From assembly GCA_020433785.1 (NCBI GenBank), contig JAGRCC010000518.1, positions 1 to 10,410 on the forward strand: 10,410 bases of DNA. Direction: 5' to 3'. A program made the position numbers and the translations under genes. Positions 1 to 6,596 of this stretch are shown here, in pieces; within the stretch, counting starts at the first letter, position 1; the number at the start of each line of letters is the position of its first letter. A model generated the notes under the pieces. It was not told where the DNA came from, made no database searches, and worked only from the letters and a program-made list of their open reading frames with translations. Origin of the DNA: Anaerolineae bacterium. GTDB taxonomy: Bacteria; Chloroflexota; Anaerolineae; 4572-78; J111.

Positions 1-166
1 TCACCTAGGTGACTCAGTATGACTCACCATGGTGAGTCGGTGTGACTCACTCTAGTGATCGCGGCTGATCATTAGAATGACTCGGCGGAATCATTCTAAT
101 GACTCAGCGGAATCACTCTAGTGACTCGGCGGAATTACTAGAGTGAGTCGGAGGTGGTGACCATGG
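1..166. repeat. Degenerate 22-23 bp tandem array of palindromic TGACTC units
   Basis: Seven consecutive units start at 10, 33, 56, 78, 100, 122 and 144, with lengths 23, 23, 22, 22, 22, 22 and 23. A partial unit lies at 1-9. Most units begin TGACTC or TGAGTC, and units 4-6 share the core TGACTCnGCGGAAT. Each unit boundary is centred on CTAG, CTAA or CATGG and is a perfect or near palindrome, for example TCACCATGGTGA at 25-36 and TCACCTAGGTGA at 1-12. The array probably continues upstream of the window. I see no CRISPR-like unique spacers. The period is too short and the units too similar for a CRISPR. The function is unknown: it could be a protein-binding array or a non-coding repeat family. 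Confidence 0.75.
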
Positions 167-177
167 TGATTGAATTT

Positions 178-212
178 CTCCATTCTCCATTCTAAATTCT
201 TCATTCTCCATT
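178..212. repeat. Heptanucleotide tandem repeat, CTCCATT x5
   Basis: Five back-to-back 7-mers: CTCCATT, CTCCATT, CTAAATT, CTTCATT, CTCCATT. It resembles the short tandemly repeated repetitive sequences common in filamentous cyanobacteria and Chloroflexota. It lies just upstream of the predicted promoter and has no coding potential that I believe. Confidence 0.7.
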
Positions 213-228
213 CTGTACCTAAGTCCGG

Positions 229-258
229 TTGTCAGGGCAATAGAAAGTATGTTAAAAT
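229..258 (+). promoter_or_regulatory. Candidate sigma70-type promoter for the NACHT-hsdR operon
   Basis: TTGTCA at 229-234 matches the -35 consensus at 5 of 6 positions. After an 18-bp spacer, TAAAAT at 253-258 matches the -10 consensus at 5 of 6, and TG at 250-251 gives an extended -10. Transcription would start near 265, leaving a leader of about 110 nt that contains two heptamer arrays. This is the only convincing promoter-like pair I found in the window. It is a pattern match in AT-rich DNA, so confidence is moderate. Confidence 0.4.
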
Positions 259-286
259 GGGAGTAGGGAGTCAGGAGTAGGAAGTA
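259..286. repeat. Heptanucleotide tandem repeat, GGGAGTA x4
   Basis: Four 7-mers: GGGAGTA, GGGAGTC, AGGAGTA, GGAAGTA, followed by GGGG. The tract is almost all purine and lies in the predicted leader. A pyrimidine-rich stretch at about 309-350 could pair with it imperfectly. Confidence 0.65.
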
Positions 287-350
287 GGGGAATATCATTA
301 GACCGTATCTCTCCTCGCCTTCATCATTCATAACCCCTTCCATCCTTCCT

Positions 351-378
351 AATTCATAATTCATCCCTCATAATTCAT
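351..378. repeat. Heptanucleotide tandem repeat AATTCAT x4 overlapping the NACHT start codon
   Basis: The units are AATTCAT, AATTCAT, CCCTCAT and AATTCAT. The last two bases of the final unit are the A and T of the ATG at 377. The repeat therefore occupies the place of the ribosome binding site, and no Shine-Dalgarno-like sequence is visible there. Copy-number change would alter the leader just before the start. Confidence 0.65.
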
Positions 379-2848
379 GACTGATCCAAACATACTGCTG
401 CAACGGCTCCGCCGGAGCCTGCATATTCTGGAACAGCGCCAGGCCAAACTCGGCCTCGACGCCCCGGCCAGCCTTACCCTCGAAATCGAGGATCACCGGA
501 CGGCCATTACCCTAACTGAGCAGCTTGCCGCTGGTCACTTATCGGATGCTGGCTGGCGCGAGCAACTTAAGCCGCTGTTAGTTATCATCGAAGAGCGCCG
601 CGCCACCGAGGAAATCCGCACCCTGCACATCGGCGGAGTAAACTTTGGCAGCATCAGCGATAGCACCATCTCCATCGGGGATATTGATGCCAGCATTCAC
701 GCGGGGGGCGATGTGGTGGGCGGCAATAAAGTTACAATCGGCCAGCAAATTATTAATTTTTTCTCCAGCTCCACCGAACAACAGCGCCATCTGCGCAACC
801 GCCAAATTATGCTCCAGCGCGTCCACGACTTTTGGATCAAAGGCGTGTTGGAAAGCTCCCTACACAATGAAGTGCTGATTGAATTGGGAATGGAAATTAA
901 ATCTGAGGCCGTGGCATATCCCTGGGATATGATCATCCAGCGACCTGACCAGCCCAATCGTACCCTGCCTCCTGGCACTAAGATAATTGACGTATTTGAC
1001 GAATCTGGCGGCTCTCTGCTTATCTTAGGCGAGCCAGGTTCTGGCAAAACTACAATATTACTGGAACTCACACGTCAGATTGTTGGTCGTGCCCGGCTTG
1101 ACCTTACAAAGCCAATCCCGGTCGTTTTTAATCTTTCATCTTGGACCAAGGGTCAGTGGTCTCTTGAGGATTGGCTAGTTGAGGAGCTTAGTGCCAAGTA
1201 CAATTTTCCCGAAAAAATTAGCCGTTCTTGGATCAATAATGATGAGTTGCTTCCCTTACTTGATGGACTCGACGAGGTTGAGGTAAATAACCGAACCGAA
1301 TGCGTTAAAGCTATTAACACCTATAGTGTTGGGCATGGCTTGCCTGGACTTGTAGTATCCAGTAGAACGGCTGATTATGAGGTTCTTGGCTCCTTGCTCA
1401 GACTTAATACCGCTATTGTCTTGCAGCCTTTAACTTGGAAACAAATTGAAAACTATTTACTTGGCTCAACGGTCAAAATGGATAGCGTACGTCGTATGTT
1501 GGAAAAGGATGTGGTAGTTCAATCTTTAGCTCAGTCACCTCTAATACTAAATGTCATAACCCTAGCTTATTCAGAGACATCAATCGATACTTTAAGCGAA
1601 TTAAAGGCAGATAAAGATCGTCGCAAAAAATTGTTTGATGCTTATATAATAAAATTGTTTAGACATCGACTTGCAAACCAGCGATACGCACAAAAGCAAA
1701 CCATTGCTTGGTTGGCCTGGCTGGCTAAAAAAATGTTTCAATATCGCCAAACGATATTCCTAATGGAGCAAACACAGCCTAACTGGTTACCATCAAGTTT
1801 ACAGATTTGGCTATATAACTTATTGGTAATGATTCTTGTAGGGGGAACTGTCGGACTTCTTTTTGGATTAGCTGTTGGAATTCCCATATGGTTCGCTAAT
1901 CCCTTAATTGGACCATTTTTTGGGATAGGTGTTGGGTCGGCTGTAGCTATGTCAATTTGTTTGGCAATTATACAGACTTATGGGTTTACAGGAGGACTAA
2001 TAGTTGGGGGAACCTTTGGGTTTGTTTTTTTTGTGGCTTTTGGCTTGAATTTTGGCAGACCAGTTGGGGTCGCCGTGGGGTTAATCGTTGGCCTCGCTTT
2101 TGGTTTAGCTCATGGTTTGAGATTTGGAACACGGCCTGCGAATACTAAGGCTTGGACTTTTCCAAATATTGAAATCTTTGAAGCATTAAGCTGGTCTATA
2201 CCAAAGGCAATTAGAGGTATGATTTTTGGTTCTATCTTTGGCTCTATCTTTGGACTAGCTGTCGGCGCTGCCATCGCTATTGGGTTAAACTTTGAGCCGA
2301 ATATTGCTGGGAAGCTGACGCTAAATTTTCTGGTAGCTTTTGGGGTAGCTGCTGGATTAGTTGCTGGAATGCTCAATGCATTAACCAGTGATCAGGTTGA
2401 ACAACGATCTGTACCAAATCAAGGCATTTGGCGGTCATTTCGAAACAGTATTGTCATAGGTTTATTCGTTGCTATTGCGTCTGGGTTTCCAATAGGTGTT
2501 GTCAGTGGATGGGCTTGGAATATTGGAATCGGTATAGGAAATGAAGGTTTGAGGGTGGGATCGTTTACTGGATTACTTGTTGGAGTAGCTATCGGATTAG
2601 CGGTCGGACTGGCCTTTGGTGGATTAACTACAATTCAACATTTCATCCTGCGATCTATTCTATATTTTTTTGGCTACTTACCCTGGAATCTAACCGATTT
2701 CCTTGATTACACTACCGAAAGAATTTTTCTCCGTCGAGTCGGTGGCGGCTACATCTTCATCCACCGCTACTTGATGGAATACTTCGCCTCTCTAACCGAC
2801 GAGGACATTGAACGATTATCCGCTGAAATCGAAACAGGAAGGACGTAA
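377..2848 (+). CDS. NACHT NTPase with C-terminal multi-span membrane domain
   Basis: An 823-residue STAND-type signalling ATPase. Residues 10-50 form a charged helical module ending in LEIED. Residues 85-121 are a short glycine- and isoleucine-rich repeat stretch containing GGDVVGGNK. The NACHT core follows: Walker A GEPGSGKTT at 218-226, Walker B LLPLLDGLDEV at 291-301 with the paired acidic residues, and a sensor-like VVSSRTADYE at 326-335. A helical arm runs to about 470. Residues 478-760 hold about eight hydrophobic segments full of GxxxG and GLAVG/GLAFG motifs. The tail (774-803) is the FLDY...GGGYIFIHRYLMEYF type often seen at the end of such proteins. No LRR, WD40 or TPR sensor repeats are visible. 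NACHT proteins act in bacterial anti-phage defence, and here a membrane-disrupting output is inferred. TAA sits directly before the ATG, so 377 is the first possible in-frame start; there is no Shine-Dalgarno. The gene ends 4 nt before hsdR. The middle is visibly more AT-rich than both ends. Confidence 0.88.
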   Translation: MTDPNILLQRLRRSLHILEQRQAKLGLDAPASLTLEIEDHRTAITLTEQLAAGHLSDAGWREQLKPLLVIIEERRATEEIRTLHIGGVNFGSISDSTISIGDIDASIHAGGDVVGGNKVTIGQQIINFFSSSTEQQRHLRNRQIMLQRVHDFWIKGVLESSLHNEVLIELGMEIKSEAVAYPWDMIIQRPDQPNRTLPPGTKIIDVFDESGGSLLILGEPGSGKTTILLELTRQIVGRARLDLTKPIPVVFNLSSWTKGQWSLEDWLVEELSAKYNFPEKISRSWINNDELLPLLDGLDEVEVNNRTECVKAINTYSVGHGLPGLVVSSRTADYEVLGSLLRLNTAIVLQPLTWKQIENYLLGSTVKMDSVRRMLEKDVVVQSLAQSPLILNVITLAYSETSIDTLSELKADKDRRKKLFDAYIIKLFRHRLANQRYAQKQTIAWLAWLAKKMFQYRQTIFLMEQTQPNWLPSSLQIWLYNLLVMILVGGTVGLLFGLAVGIPIWFANPLIGPFFGIGVGSAVAMSICLAIIQTYGFTGGLIVGGTFGFVFFVAFGLNFGRPVGVAVGLIVGLAFGLAHGLRFGTRPANTKAWTFPNIEIFEALSWSIPKAIRGMIFGSIFGSIFGLAVGAAIAIGLNFEPNIAGKLTLNFLVAFGVAAGLVAGMLNALTSDQVEQRSVPNQGIWRSFRNSIVIGLFVAIASGFPIGVVSGWAWNIGIGIGNEGLRVGSFTGLLVGVAIGLAVGLAFGGLTTIQHFILRSILYFFGYLPWNLTDFLDYTTERIFLRRVGGGYIFIHRYLMEYFASLTDEDIERLSAEIETGRT
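2836..2843 (+). promoter_or_regulatory. Shine-Dalgarno of hsdR, inside the NACHT gene end
   Basis: AGGAAGGA lies 9 nt before the ATG at 2853. It decides the start: an in-frame ATG at 2808 would overlap the NACHT gene by 41 nt, lacks such a site, and would add 15 residues unlike HsdR N-termini. The site overlaps the last NACHT codons, implying coupled translation. Confidence 0.7.
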
Positions 2849-2852
2849 CCCC

Positions 2853-5768
2853 ATGCACCCCAATCTCACGCCCGAACAACAAGCCCGCGTCGAGATCGAC
2901 CGGCAGTTGGAAGCCTGCGGCTGGCAGGTGCAAAGCCGCGATCAGCAAAACCTCTTTGCTCAGCGCGGCGTAGCCATCCGCGAGTTTCCTTTAAAGACCG
3001 GCTATGCCGATTACCTGCTGTGCGTGGACGGCAAAGCCATCGGCGCGGTTGAGGCCAAGAAGGCCGGGACAACCTTGAGCGGGGTGCAGCACCAATCGGA
3101 GAAGTACAGCACGGGGCTGCCGAAGTTGCCTAAGGCGTGGGTGAGTCGAGCCGTTAGCCCCCCTACCCACCCAAAGGGGGGAATTACTTCTTCCCGCTCT
3201 GGGAGGCCGGGGGGGCTACAACCTTTCCTGCCCTTCCTGTACGAATCGACCGGCATCGAGACCTGCTTCACCAACGGCCTCGACCCCGAGCCGCGCAGCC
3301 GCCGGGTCTTCACCTTTCACCGGCCCGAAACGCTGGCGGAGTGGGCGGAGGAGGCGGAGCAGGCGGACAATAAACCAGGTTTTTTAGAAAAACCTGGTTT
3401 ATTGTCCGGTACGTCCGGTTCCTACAACACCCTCCGCGCTCGCCTGAACCACGGCCAGCCGCTTATCAATGATAATCTGTGGGAGCCGCAGCACAAGGCC
3501 ATTACCCGTCTGGAACAATCGCTGGCGGCGGATAAGCCCCGCGCCCTGATCCAGATGGCGACCGGCAGCGGCAAAACCTTTACCGCCGTCAACATCGTCT
3601 ACCGGCTCATTAAGCTGGCCGACGCCCGCCGGGTGCTCTTTTTGGTCGACCGGGGTAACCTGGGGCGGCAGGCGCTGCGCGAGTTTCAGCAGTTTGTTAC
3701 CCCCGACGATGGCCGCAAATTTGGCGAGCTGTACAACGTGCAGCACCTCAGCAGCAATCACTTCGATGACGTTAGCCGGGTCTGCATCACCACCATCCAG
3801 CGCCTCTACTCCATTTTGCGCGGCGAGGAGCTGGACCCGACCCTGGAAGAGCCGTCGCTGGACGAGTTGGAGGAGACCTTTGGCCGCGACCCCAAAAGCG
3901 TCGCCTACAACCCCCGCGTGCCCATCGAGTTCTTCGACATCATCTTTATCGATGAGTGCCACCGCTCCATCTACAACCTGTGGCGGCAGGTGCTGGACTA
4001 TTTCGATGCCCACCTCATCGGGCTAACCGCCACACCCTCGAAACAGACCTTTGGCTTTTTCAACCAAAACCTGGTGATGGAGTACACTCGCCAGCAGGCC
4101 GTGGCTGATGGCATCAACGTCGATCACAACGTGTATCGCATCCGCACCCGCATCACCGAGCGGGGCAGTACCATCGAGGCCGGGCACGTCGTACCCCGGC
4201 TGGACCTGCAAACCCGCCAGCAGCGCTGGGACGTGCTGGACGAAGATTTGACCTACACCCCCAGCCAGATTGATCGGGAGGTACTAGCCGAAAGTCAGAT
4301 TCGGACCATCATCCGCACCTTCAAGGAACGCCTGCCCATCGACATCTTCCCTGGTCGCCGCGAGGTGCCTAAAACCCTCATCTTTGCCAAAGACGACGCC
4401 CACGCCGAAAGCATCGTCGAGATTGTGCGCGATGAGTTTGGCCGGGGTAACGACTTTTGTCAGAAGATTACCTACAAGGTCTTTGGGGTCAAGCCCGAAG
4501 ATGTCATTGCCGCCTTCCGCAACAGCTACAACCCCCGCATCGCGGTCACGGTCGATATGATTGCCACCGGCACCGACATCAAGCCGATTGAGATTCTGCT
4601 CTTTATGCGTCTGGTCAAAAGTAAGGGGCTGTTTGAGCAGATGCTGGGCCGGGGTACGCGGGTTATCAAACCGACCGATTTGCAGGTGGTGACGCCTGAC
4701 GCGCCCGCCAAGGACCGTTTTGTGATTGTCGATGCAGTGGGCGTGGTCGAGCATGAGAAGATCGACACCCAAACGCTGGATCGCCAGCCGTCGCTGGGCC
4801 TGCCCAAGCTGCTCGACCGGCTGGCCAACGGGGCCGACGACGCCGACACCCTGCTCACCCTGGCCAGCCGTCTCGCCCGCCTGGCCCGCAAGCTGACGCC
4901 CCAGGACGAATACAAACTCAACGCGGTCAGCCGGGGGCGCAGCTTGAACGACCTGGCCCAGACGCTACTGGTGGCGGTCGACCCCGATCAACATTTTGCG
5001 GCGGGGCAGCAAGCCACGGGCGAACTCGAACCCGCGCCGGCTCAGGTTCAACAAGCCGCCGAGCAGATGCAGCACGAGGCCATGCTGCTTTTTGCAGCGA
5101 ACGAGCAGTTGCGCCATATTATCCTGTCGATCCAGCAGCGGCAGGAGCAGGTCATCGATCAACTGAGCATTGACGAAGTACTTGAGGCCGGCTATGATGT
5201 GCAGGCGACCAGCGCCGCCCAGAGTATGGTCGACTCATTCCGGCAATATATTGAGGACAATAAGGAGGAGATTACGGCTTTGCAACTGATTTTCAACCGG
5301 CCCTACAGCCAACAGCGGTTAACCTTTGTCCAAATTCAAGATCTGGCCAACCAGATCCAAACCTACCGCCCGGCCTGGTCCACCGAGACCCTGTGGCAGG
5401 CTTACACCCAACTAGAACGGGACAAAGTGCGGGGCGCCAACGCGCCGCGCGTCTTAACCGACCTGATCTCGCTGGTGCGCCGCGTGGTGCAGTTGGAGGA
5501 TGAGCTGGTGCCCTACCCCGAGCGGGTGCGGCAGCGCTACGCCGACTGGCTGGCCGCCCAGACTGCCGCCGGACGCCGCTTCAGCCCCCAACAGCAGCAA
5601 TGGCTGGACAAAATTGCCGAGACCATCGGCCTAAACTTGGCCTTCACCGAAGCCGATTTTCAGGATTACTTTTACGATGAAGGTGGCCTGCTGGCCGCCC
5701 GCAGCCTGTTTGGCCGGGAAGCGCTGCCGGAGTTGTTGGCTGAGTTGAATGAGGCGTTGGTGGTGTAG
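2853..5768 (+). CDS. hsdR: Type I restriction endonuclease subunit R (EcoEI-like)
   Basis: A 971-residue motor and nuclease subunit. It uses ATP to translocate DNA past the HsdM2-HsdS complex and cuts unmethylated DNA. The N-terminal PD-(D/E)xK nuclease shows D53 in GYADY and E67-x-K69 in VEAKK. The superfamily 2 helicase shows motif I ATGSGKT (236-242), motif II DECH (367-370), motif III LTATPS (391-396), VDMIATGTDIK (567-577) and motif VI GRGTRV (599-604). The last 170 or so residues resemble the EcoEI R C-terminal domain. Residues 101-122 and 171-186, in the nuclease-helicase linker, are encoded by inserted repeat elements that keep the frame; all catalytic motifs are intact, so the protein is probably functional. 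The last 33 codons are duplicated just before hsdS at 7645-7743. The gene follows the NACHT gene by 4 nt and is probably co-transcribed with it. Confidence 0.96.
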   Translation: MHPNLTPEQQARVEIDRQLEACGWQVQSRDQQNLFAQRGVAIREFPLKTGYADYLLCVDGKAIGAVEAKKAGTTLSGVQHQSEKYSTGLPKLPKAWVSRAVSPPTHPKGGITSSRSGRPGGLQPFLPFLYESTGIETCFTNGLDPEPRSRRVFTFHRPETLAEWAEEAEQADNKPGFLEKPGLLSGTSGSYNTLRARLNHGQPLINDNLWEPQHKAITRLEQSLAADKPRALIQMATGSGKTFTAVNIVYRLIKLADARRVLFLVDRGNLGRQALREFQQFVTPDDGRKFGELYNVQHLSSNHFDDVSRVCITTIQRLYSILRGEELDPTLEEPSLDELEETFGRDPKSVAYNPRVPIEFFDIIFIDECHRSIYNLWRQVLDYFDAHLIGLTATPSKQTFGFFNQNLVMEYTRQQAVADGINVDHNVYRIRTRITERGSTIEAGHVVPRLDLQTRQQRWDVLDEDLTYTPSQIDREVLAESQIRTIIRTFKERLPIDIFPGRREVPKTLIFAKDDAHAESIVEIVRDEFGRGNDFCQKITYKVFGVKPEDVIAAFRNSYNPRIAVTVDMIATGTDIKPIEILLFMRLVKSKGLFEQMLGRGTRVIKPTDLQVVTPDAPAKDRFVIVDAVGVVEHEKIDTQTLDRQPSLGLPKLLDRLANGADDADTLLTLASRLARLARKLTPQDEYKLNAVSRGRSLNDLAQTLLVAVDPDQHFAAGQQATGELEPAPAQVQQAAEQMQHEAMLLFAANEQLRHIILSIQQRQEQVIDQLSIDEVLEAGYDVQATSAAQSMVDSFRQYIEDNKEEITALQLIFNRPYSQQRLTFVQIQDLANQIQTYRPAWSTETLWQAYTQLERDKVRGANAPRVLTDLISLVRRVVQLEDELVPYPERVRQRYADWLAAQTAAGRRFSPQQQQWLDKIAETIGLNLAFTEADFQDYFYDEGGLLAARSLFGREALPELLAELNEALVV
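3155..3218. repeat. Small GC-rich inverted-repeat element inserted in-frame in hsdR
   Basis: The ends are TAGCCCCCC (3155-3163) and its reverse complement GGGGGGCTA (3210-3218). An inner C6/G6 pair at 3158-3163 and 3176-3181 and TCCCGCTCTGGGA near 3192-3204 give two possible hairpins. The translated stretch is low-complexity (proline, glycine, serine, basic) where HsdR relatives have a short linker before the LPFLYEST motif. It looks like a small non-autonomous palindromic element. I see no transposase for it here and no clear target duplication. Confidence 0.6.
3364..3408. repeat. REP hairpin inserted in-frame within hsdR
   Basis: A perfect 21-bp inverted repeat (3364-3384 with 3388-3408) around a 3-nt TAG loop. 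The total of 45 nt equals 15 codons, so the frame is kept. The core AAACCAGGTTTTT/AAAAACCTGGTTT is the same as in the REP copies around the transposase at 5838-6407 and before hsdM. It encodes roughly residues 171-186 of HsdR, reading KPGFLEKPGLL, in the linker before the helicase. It is the tightest hairpin of the family in this window. Confidence 0.85.
5670..5768 (+). repeat. 99-bp direct repeat, copy 1 (functional hsdR 3' end)
   Basis: The last 32 codons and stop of hsdR match 7645-7743 without gaps at 92 of 99 positions. The differences are GAT/GAC, GGT/GGC, CTG/TTG, AGC/AGT, GAA/GAG, GTG/GTT and TAG/TAA, all synonymous. Homology stops at 5670, upstream of which the two sequences are unrelated. 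The pair flanks 1,876 bp holding the transposase and the coiled-coil-TM gene. Confidence 0.93.
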
Positions 5769-5778
5769 CCGTGCGAAA

Positions 5779-5822
5779 AGAAACCAGGTTTTTTGTTTCT
5801 TACCTGGAAAAACCTGGTTTCT
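5779..5822. repeat. REP inverted pair between hsdR and the transposase
   Basis: The 15-bp arms AGAAACCAGGTTTTT (5779-5793) and AAAAACCTGGTTTCT (5808-5822) flank a 14-nt loop that contains a further partial ACCTGG. It starts 11 nt after the hsdR stop and ends 15 nt before the transposase ATG. Confidence 0.9.
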
Positions 5823-5837
5823 GGGTGGGTGAGAGCA

Positions 5838-6407
5838 ATGCGAAAAATAGAATTCAAAGCCGAAAACTACTACCATCTCTACAACCGAGGCGTCAACCGC
5901 CAGCCCATCTTCTTTCAAGATGAAAACTGGGCCTTCTTCATCAAACGCCTGCGTAAATACTGCCAGCCAGAGTTCATTGACATCATTGCTTACTGCCTGA
6001 TGCCCAACCATTATCATTTACTGGTTTATCTCAAAACCGACGCGTTGAGCGACACCATAATGCATCCGTTTGGTATCTCGTACACCAAAGCCATCAATCG
6101 TCAGCAAAAGCGCGTTGGCCCGTTATTTCAAGGGCCATTCAAAGCCAAACATGTCGATCAAGATGCCTATTTGCTGCACCTAAGCCGCTACATTCATCTC
6201 AACCCGGTTGAGGCCGGGTTAGTAAAATCACCGGCTGACTGGCCTTATTCCAGCTATCGTGATTATATTGGGCTGCGCAGCGGTACATTGCCCCAGCCAG
6301 AGATTGTTCTGGATCAATTTGCCTCACCCGCCGATTATCAGCGCTTTGTTGAGGGTGATGATGAGACAGGTATGGCGTCTATTGCCCATTTGTTGTTTGA
6401 TGAATAA
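5838..6407 (+). CDS. REP-associated tyrosine transposase (Y1/HUH, IS200/IS605-like)
   Basis: A 189-residue single-domain Y1 transposase, the usual size for this family. The metal-binding HUH motif is H58-Y59-H60 in MPNHYHLLV. The likely nucleophile is Y118 in SRYIHLNPVEAGLV, about 58 residues further on as in TnpA proteins; Y111 is the alternative. KAINRQQKRVGPLFQGPFKA and the WPYSSYRDY stretch are typical of REP-associated members. Such enzymes nick and rejoin single-stranded DNA at hairpins. I chose the ATG at 5838 (GAGAG just upstream) because earlier in-frame codons from a TTG at 5793 only translate the REP arm. All key residues are present, so it may be active. No accessory TnpB gene accompanies it. 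Its REP family also occurs inside hsdR and before hsdS and hsdM, so it may be the source of those copies. Confidence 0.92.
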   Translation: MRKIEFKAENYYHLYNRGVNRQPIFFQDENWAFFIKRLRKYCQPEFIDIIAYCLMPNHYHLLVYLKTDALSDTIMHPFGISYTKAINRQQKRVGPLFQGPFKAKHVDQDAYLLHLSRYIHLNPVEAGLVKSPADWPYSSYRDYIGLRSGTLPQPEIVLDQFASPADYQRFVEGDDETGMASIAHLLFDE

Positions 6408-6419
6408 ATCACAACGCTA

Positions 6420-6513
6420 AGAAACCAGGTTTTTCAGTAAGGAGAACAGAGCTTTGCCGGAGAATATGCGTTTATGAGAAACAAACGTGGGCCAAGCAAA
6501 AAACCTGGTTTCT
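6420..6513. repeat. REP inverted pair with 64-nt spacer, downstream of the transposase
   Basis: The arm AGAAACCAGGTTTTT at 6420-6434 and its reverse complement at 6499-6513 are separated by 64 nt of unrelated sequence. Arm and spacer lengths equal those of the pair at 10245-10338, though the spacer sequences do not obviously match. Confidence 0.88.
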
Positions 6514-6529
6514 GGGTTACCAACGAAGA

Positions 6530-6546
6530 AGAAATCAGGTTTTTCA
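6530..6546. repeat. Degenerate single REP arm
   Basis: AGAAATCAGGTTTTTCA differs from the family consensus by one base (AAATCAGG instead of AAACCAGG). It lies just upstream of the 6597 gene and lacks a clear partner arm. Confidence 0.6.
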
Positions 6547-6584
6547 CAAAAGCGACAATGCAGTAAGCCTGGATACTTTTGCGC

Positions 6585-6590
6585 AGGAAA
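6585..6590 (+). promoter_or_regulatory. Shine-Dalgarno fixing the start at 6597
   Basis: AGGAAA lies 6 nt before the ATG at 6597. It supports this start over a TTG at 6579, which would add six residues. Confidence 0.5.
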
Positions 6591-6596
6591 TACTTT

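Larger units (their letters stand above)
5779..6513 (+). mobile_element. REP-transposase unit: RAYT gene with flanking REP inverted pairs
   Basis: A single-domain Y1 transposase gene (5838-6407) lies between REP palindromes at 5779-5822 and 6420-6513. This is the usual arrangement of REP-associated tyrosine transposases with their cognate REPs (a REPtron). Known relatives bind and process single-stranded REP hairpins. The outer limits given here are simply the outermost REP arms next to the gene; whether the unit moves as a whole is not shown by the sequence. Confidence 0.65.

Noticed and set aside
1..166. CRISPR array
   Set aside because: The period is only 22-23 bp, units touch each other with no unique spacers, and no cas genes are nearby.
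113..364. Minus-strand open frame of 83 codons in the leader
   Set aside because: It consists of tandem-repeat translation with no ribosome binding site or domain-like sequence.
2808..2852. Earlier hsdR start at 2808
   Set aside because: It overlaps the NACHT gene by 41 nt and lacks a binding site, while AGGAAGGA sits properly before ATG 2853.
3399..4013. Minus-strand open frame of 204 codons opposite hsdR
   Set aside because: It is a shadow of the GC-rich helicase coding sequence, whose motifs are read clearly on the + strand.
5793..5837. TTG start extending the transposase
   Set aside because: The added residues only translate the REP arm and the family begins at the MRKIEFKAENYYH stretch.
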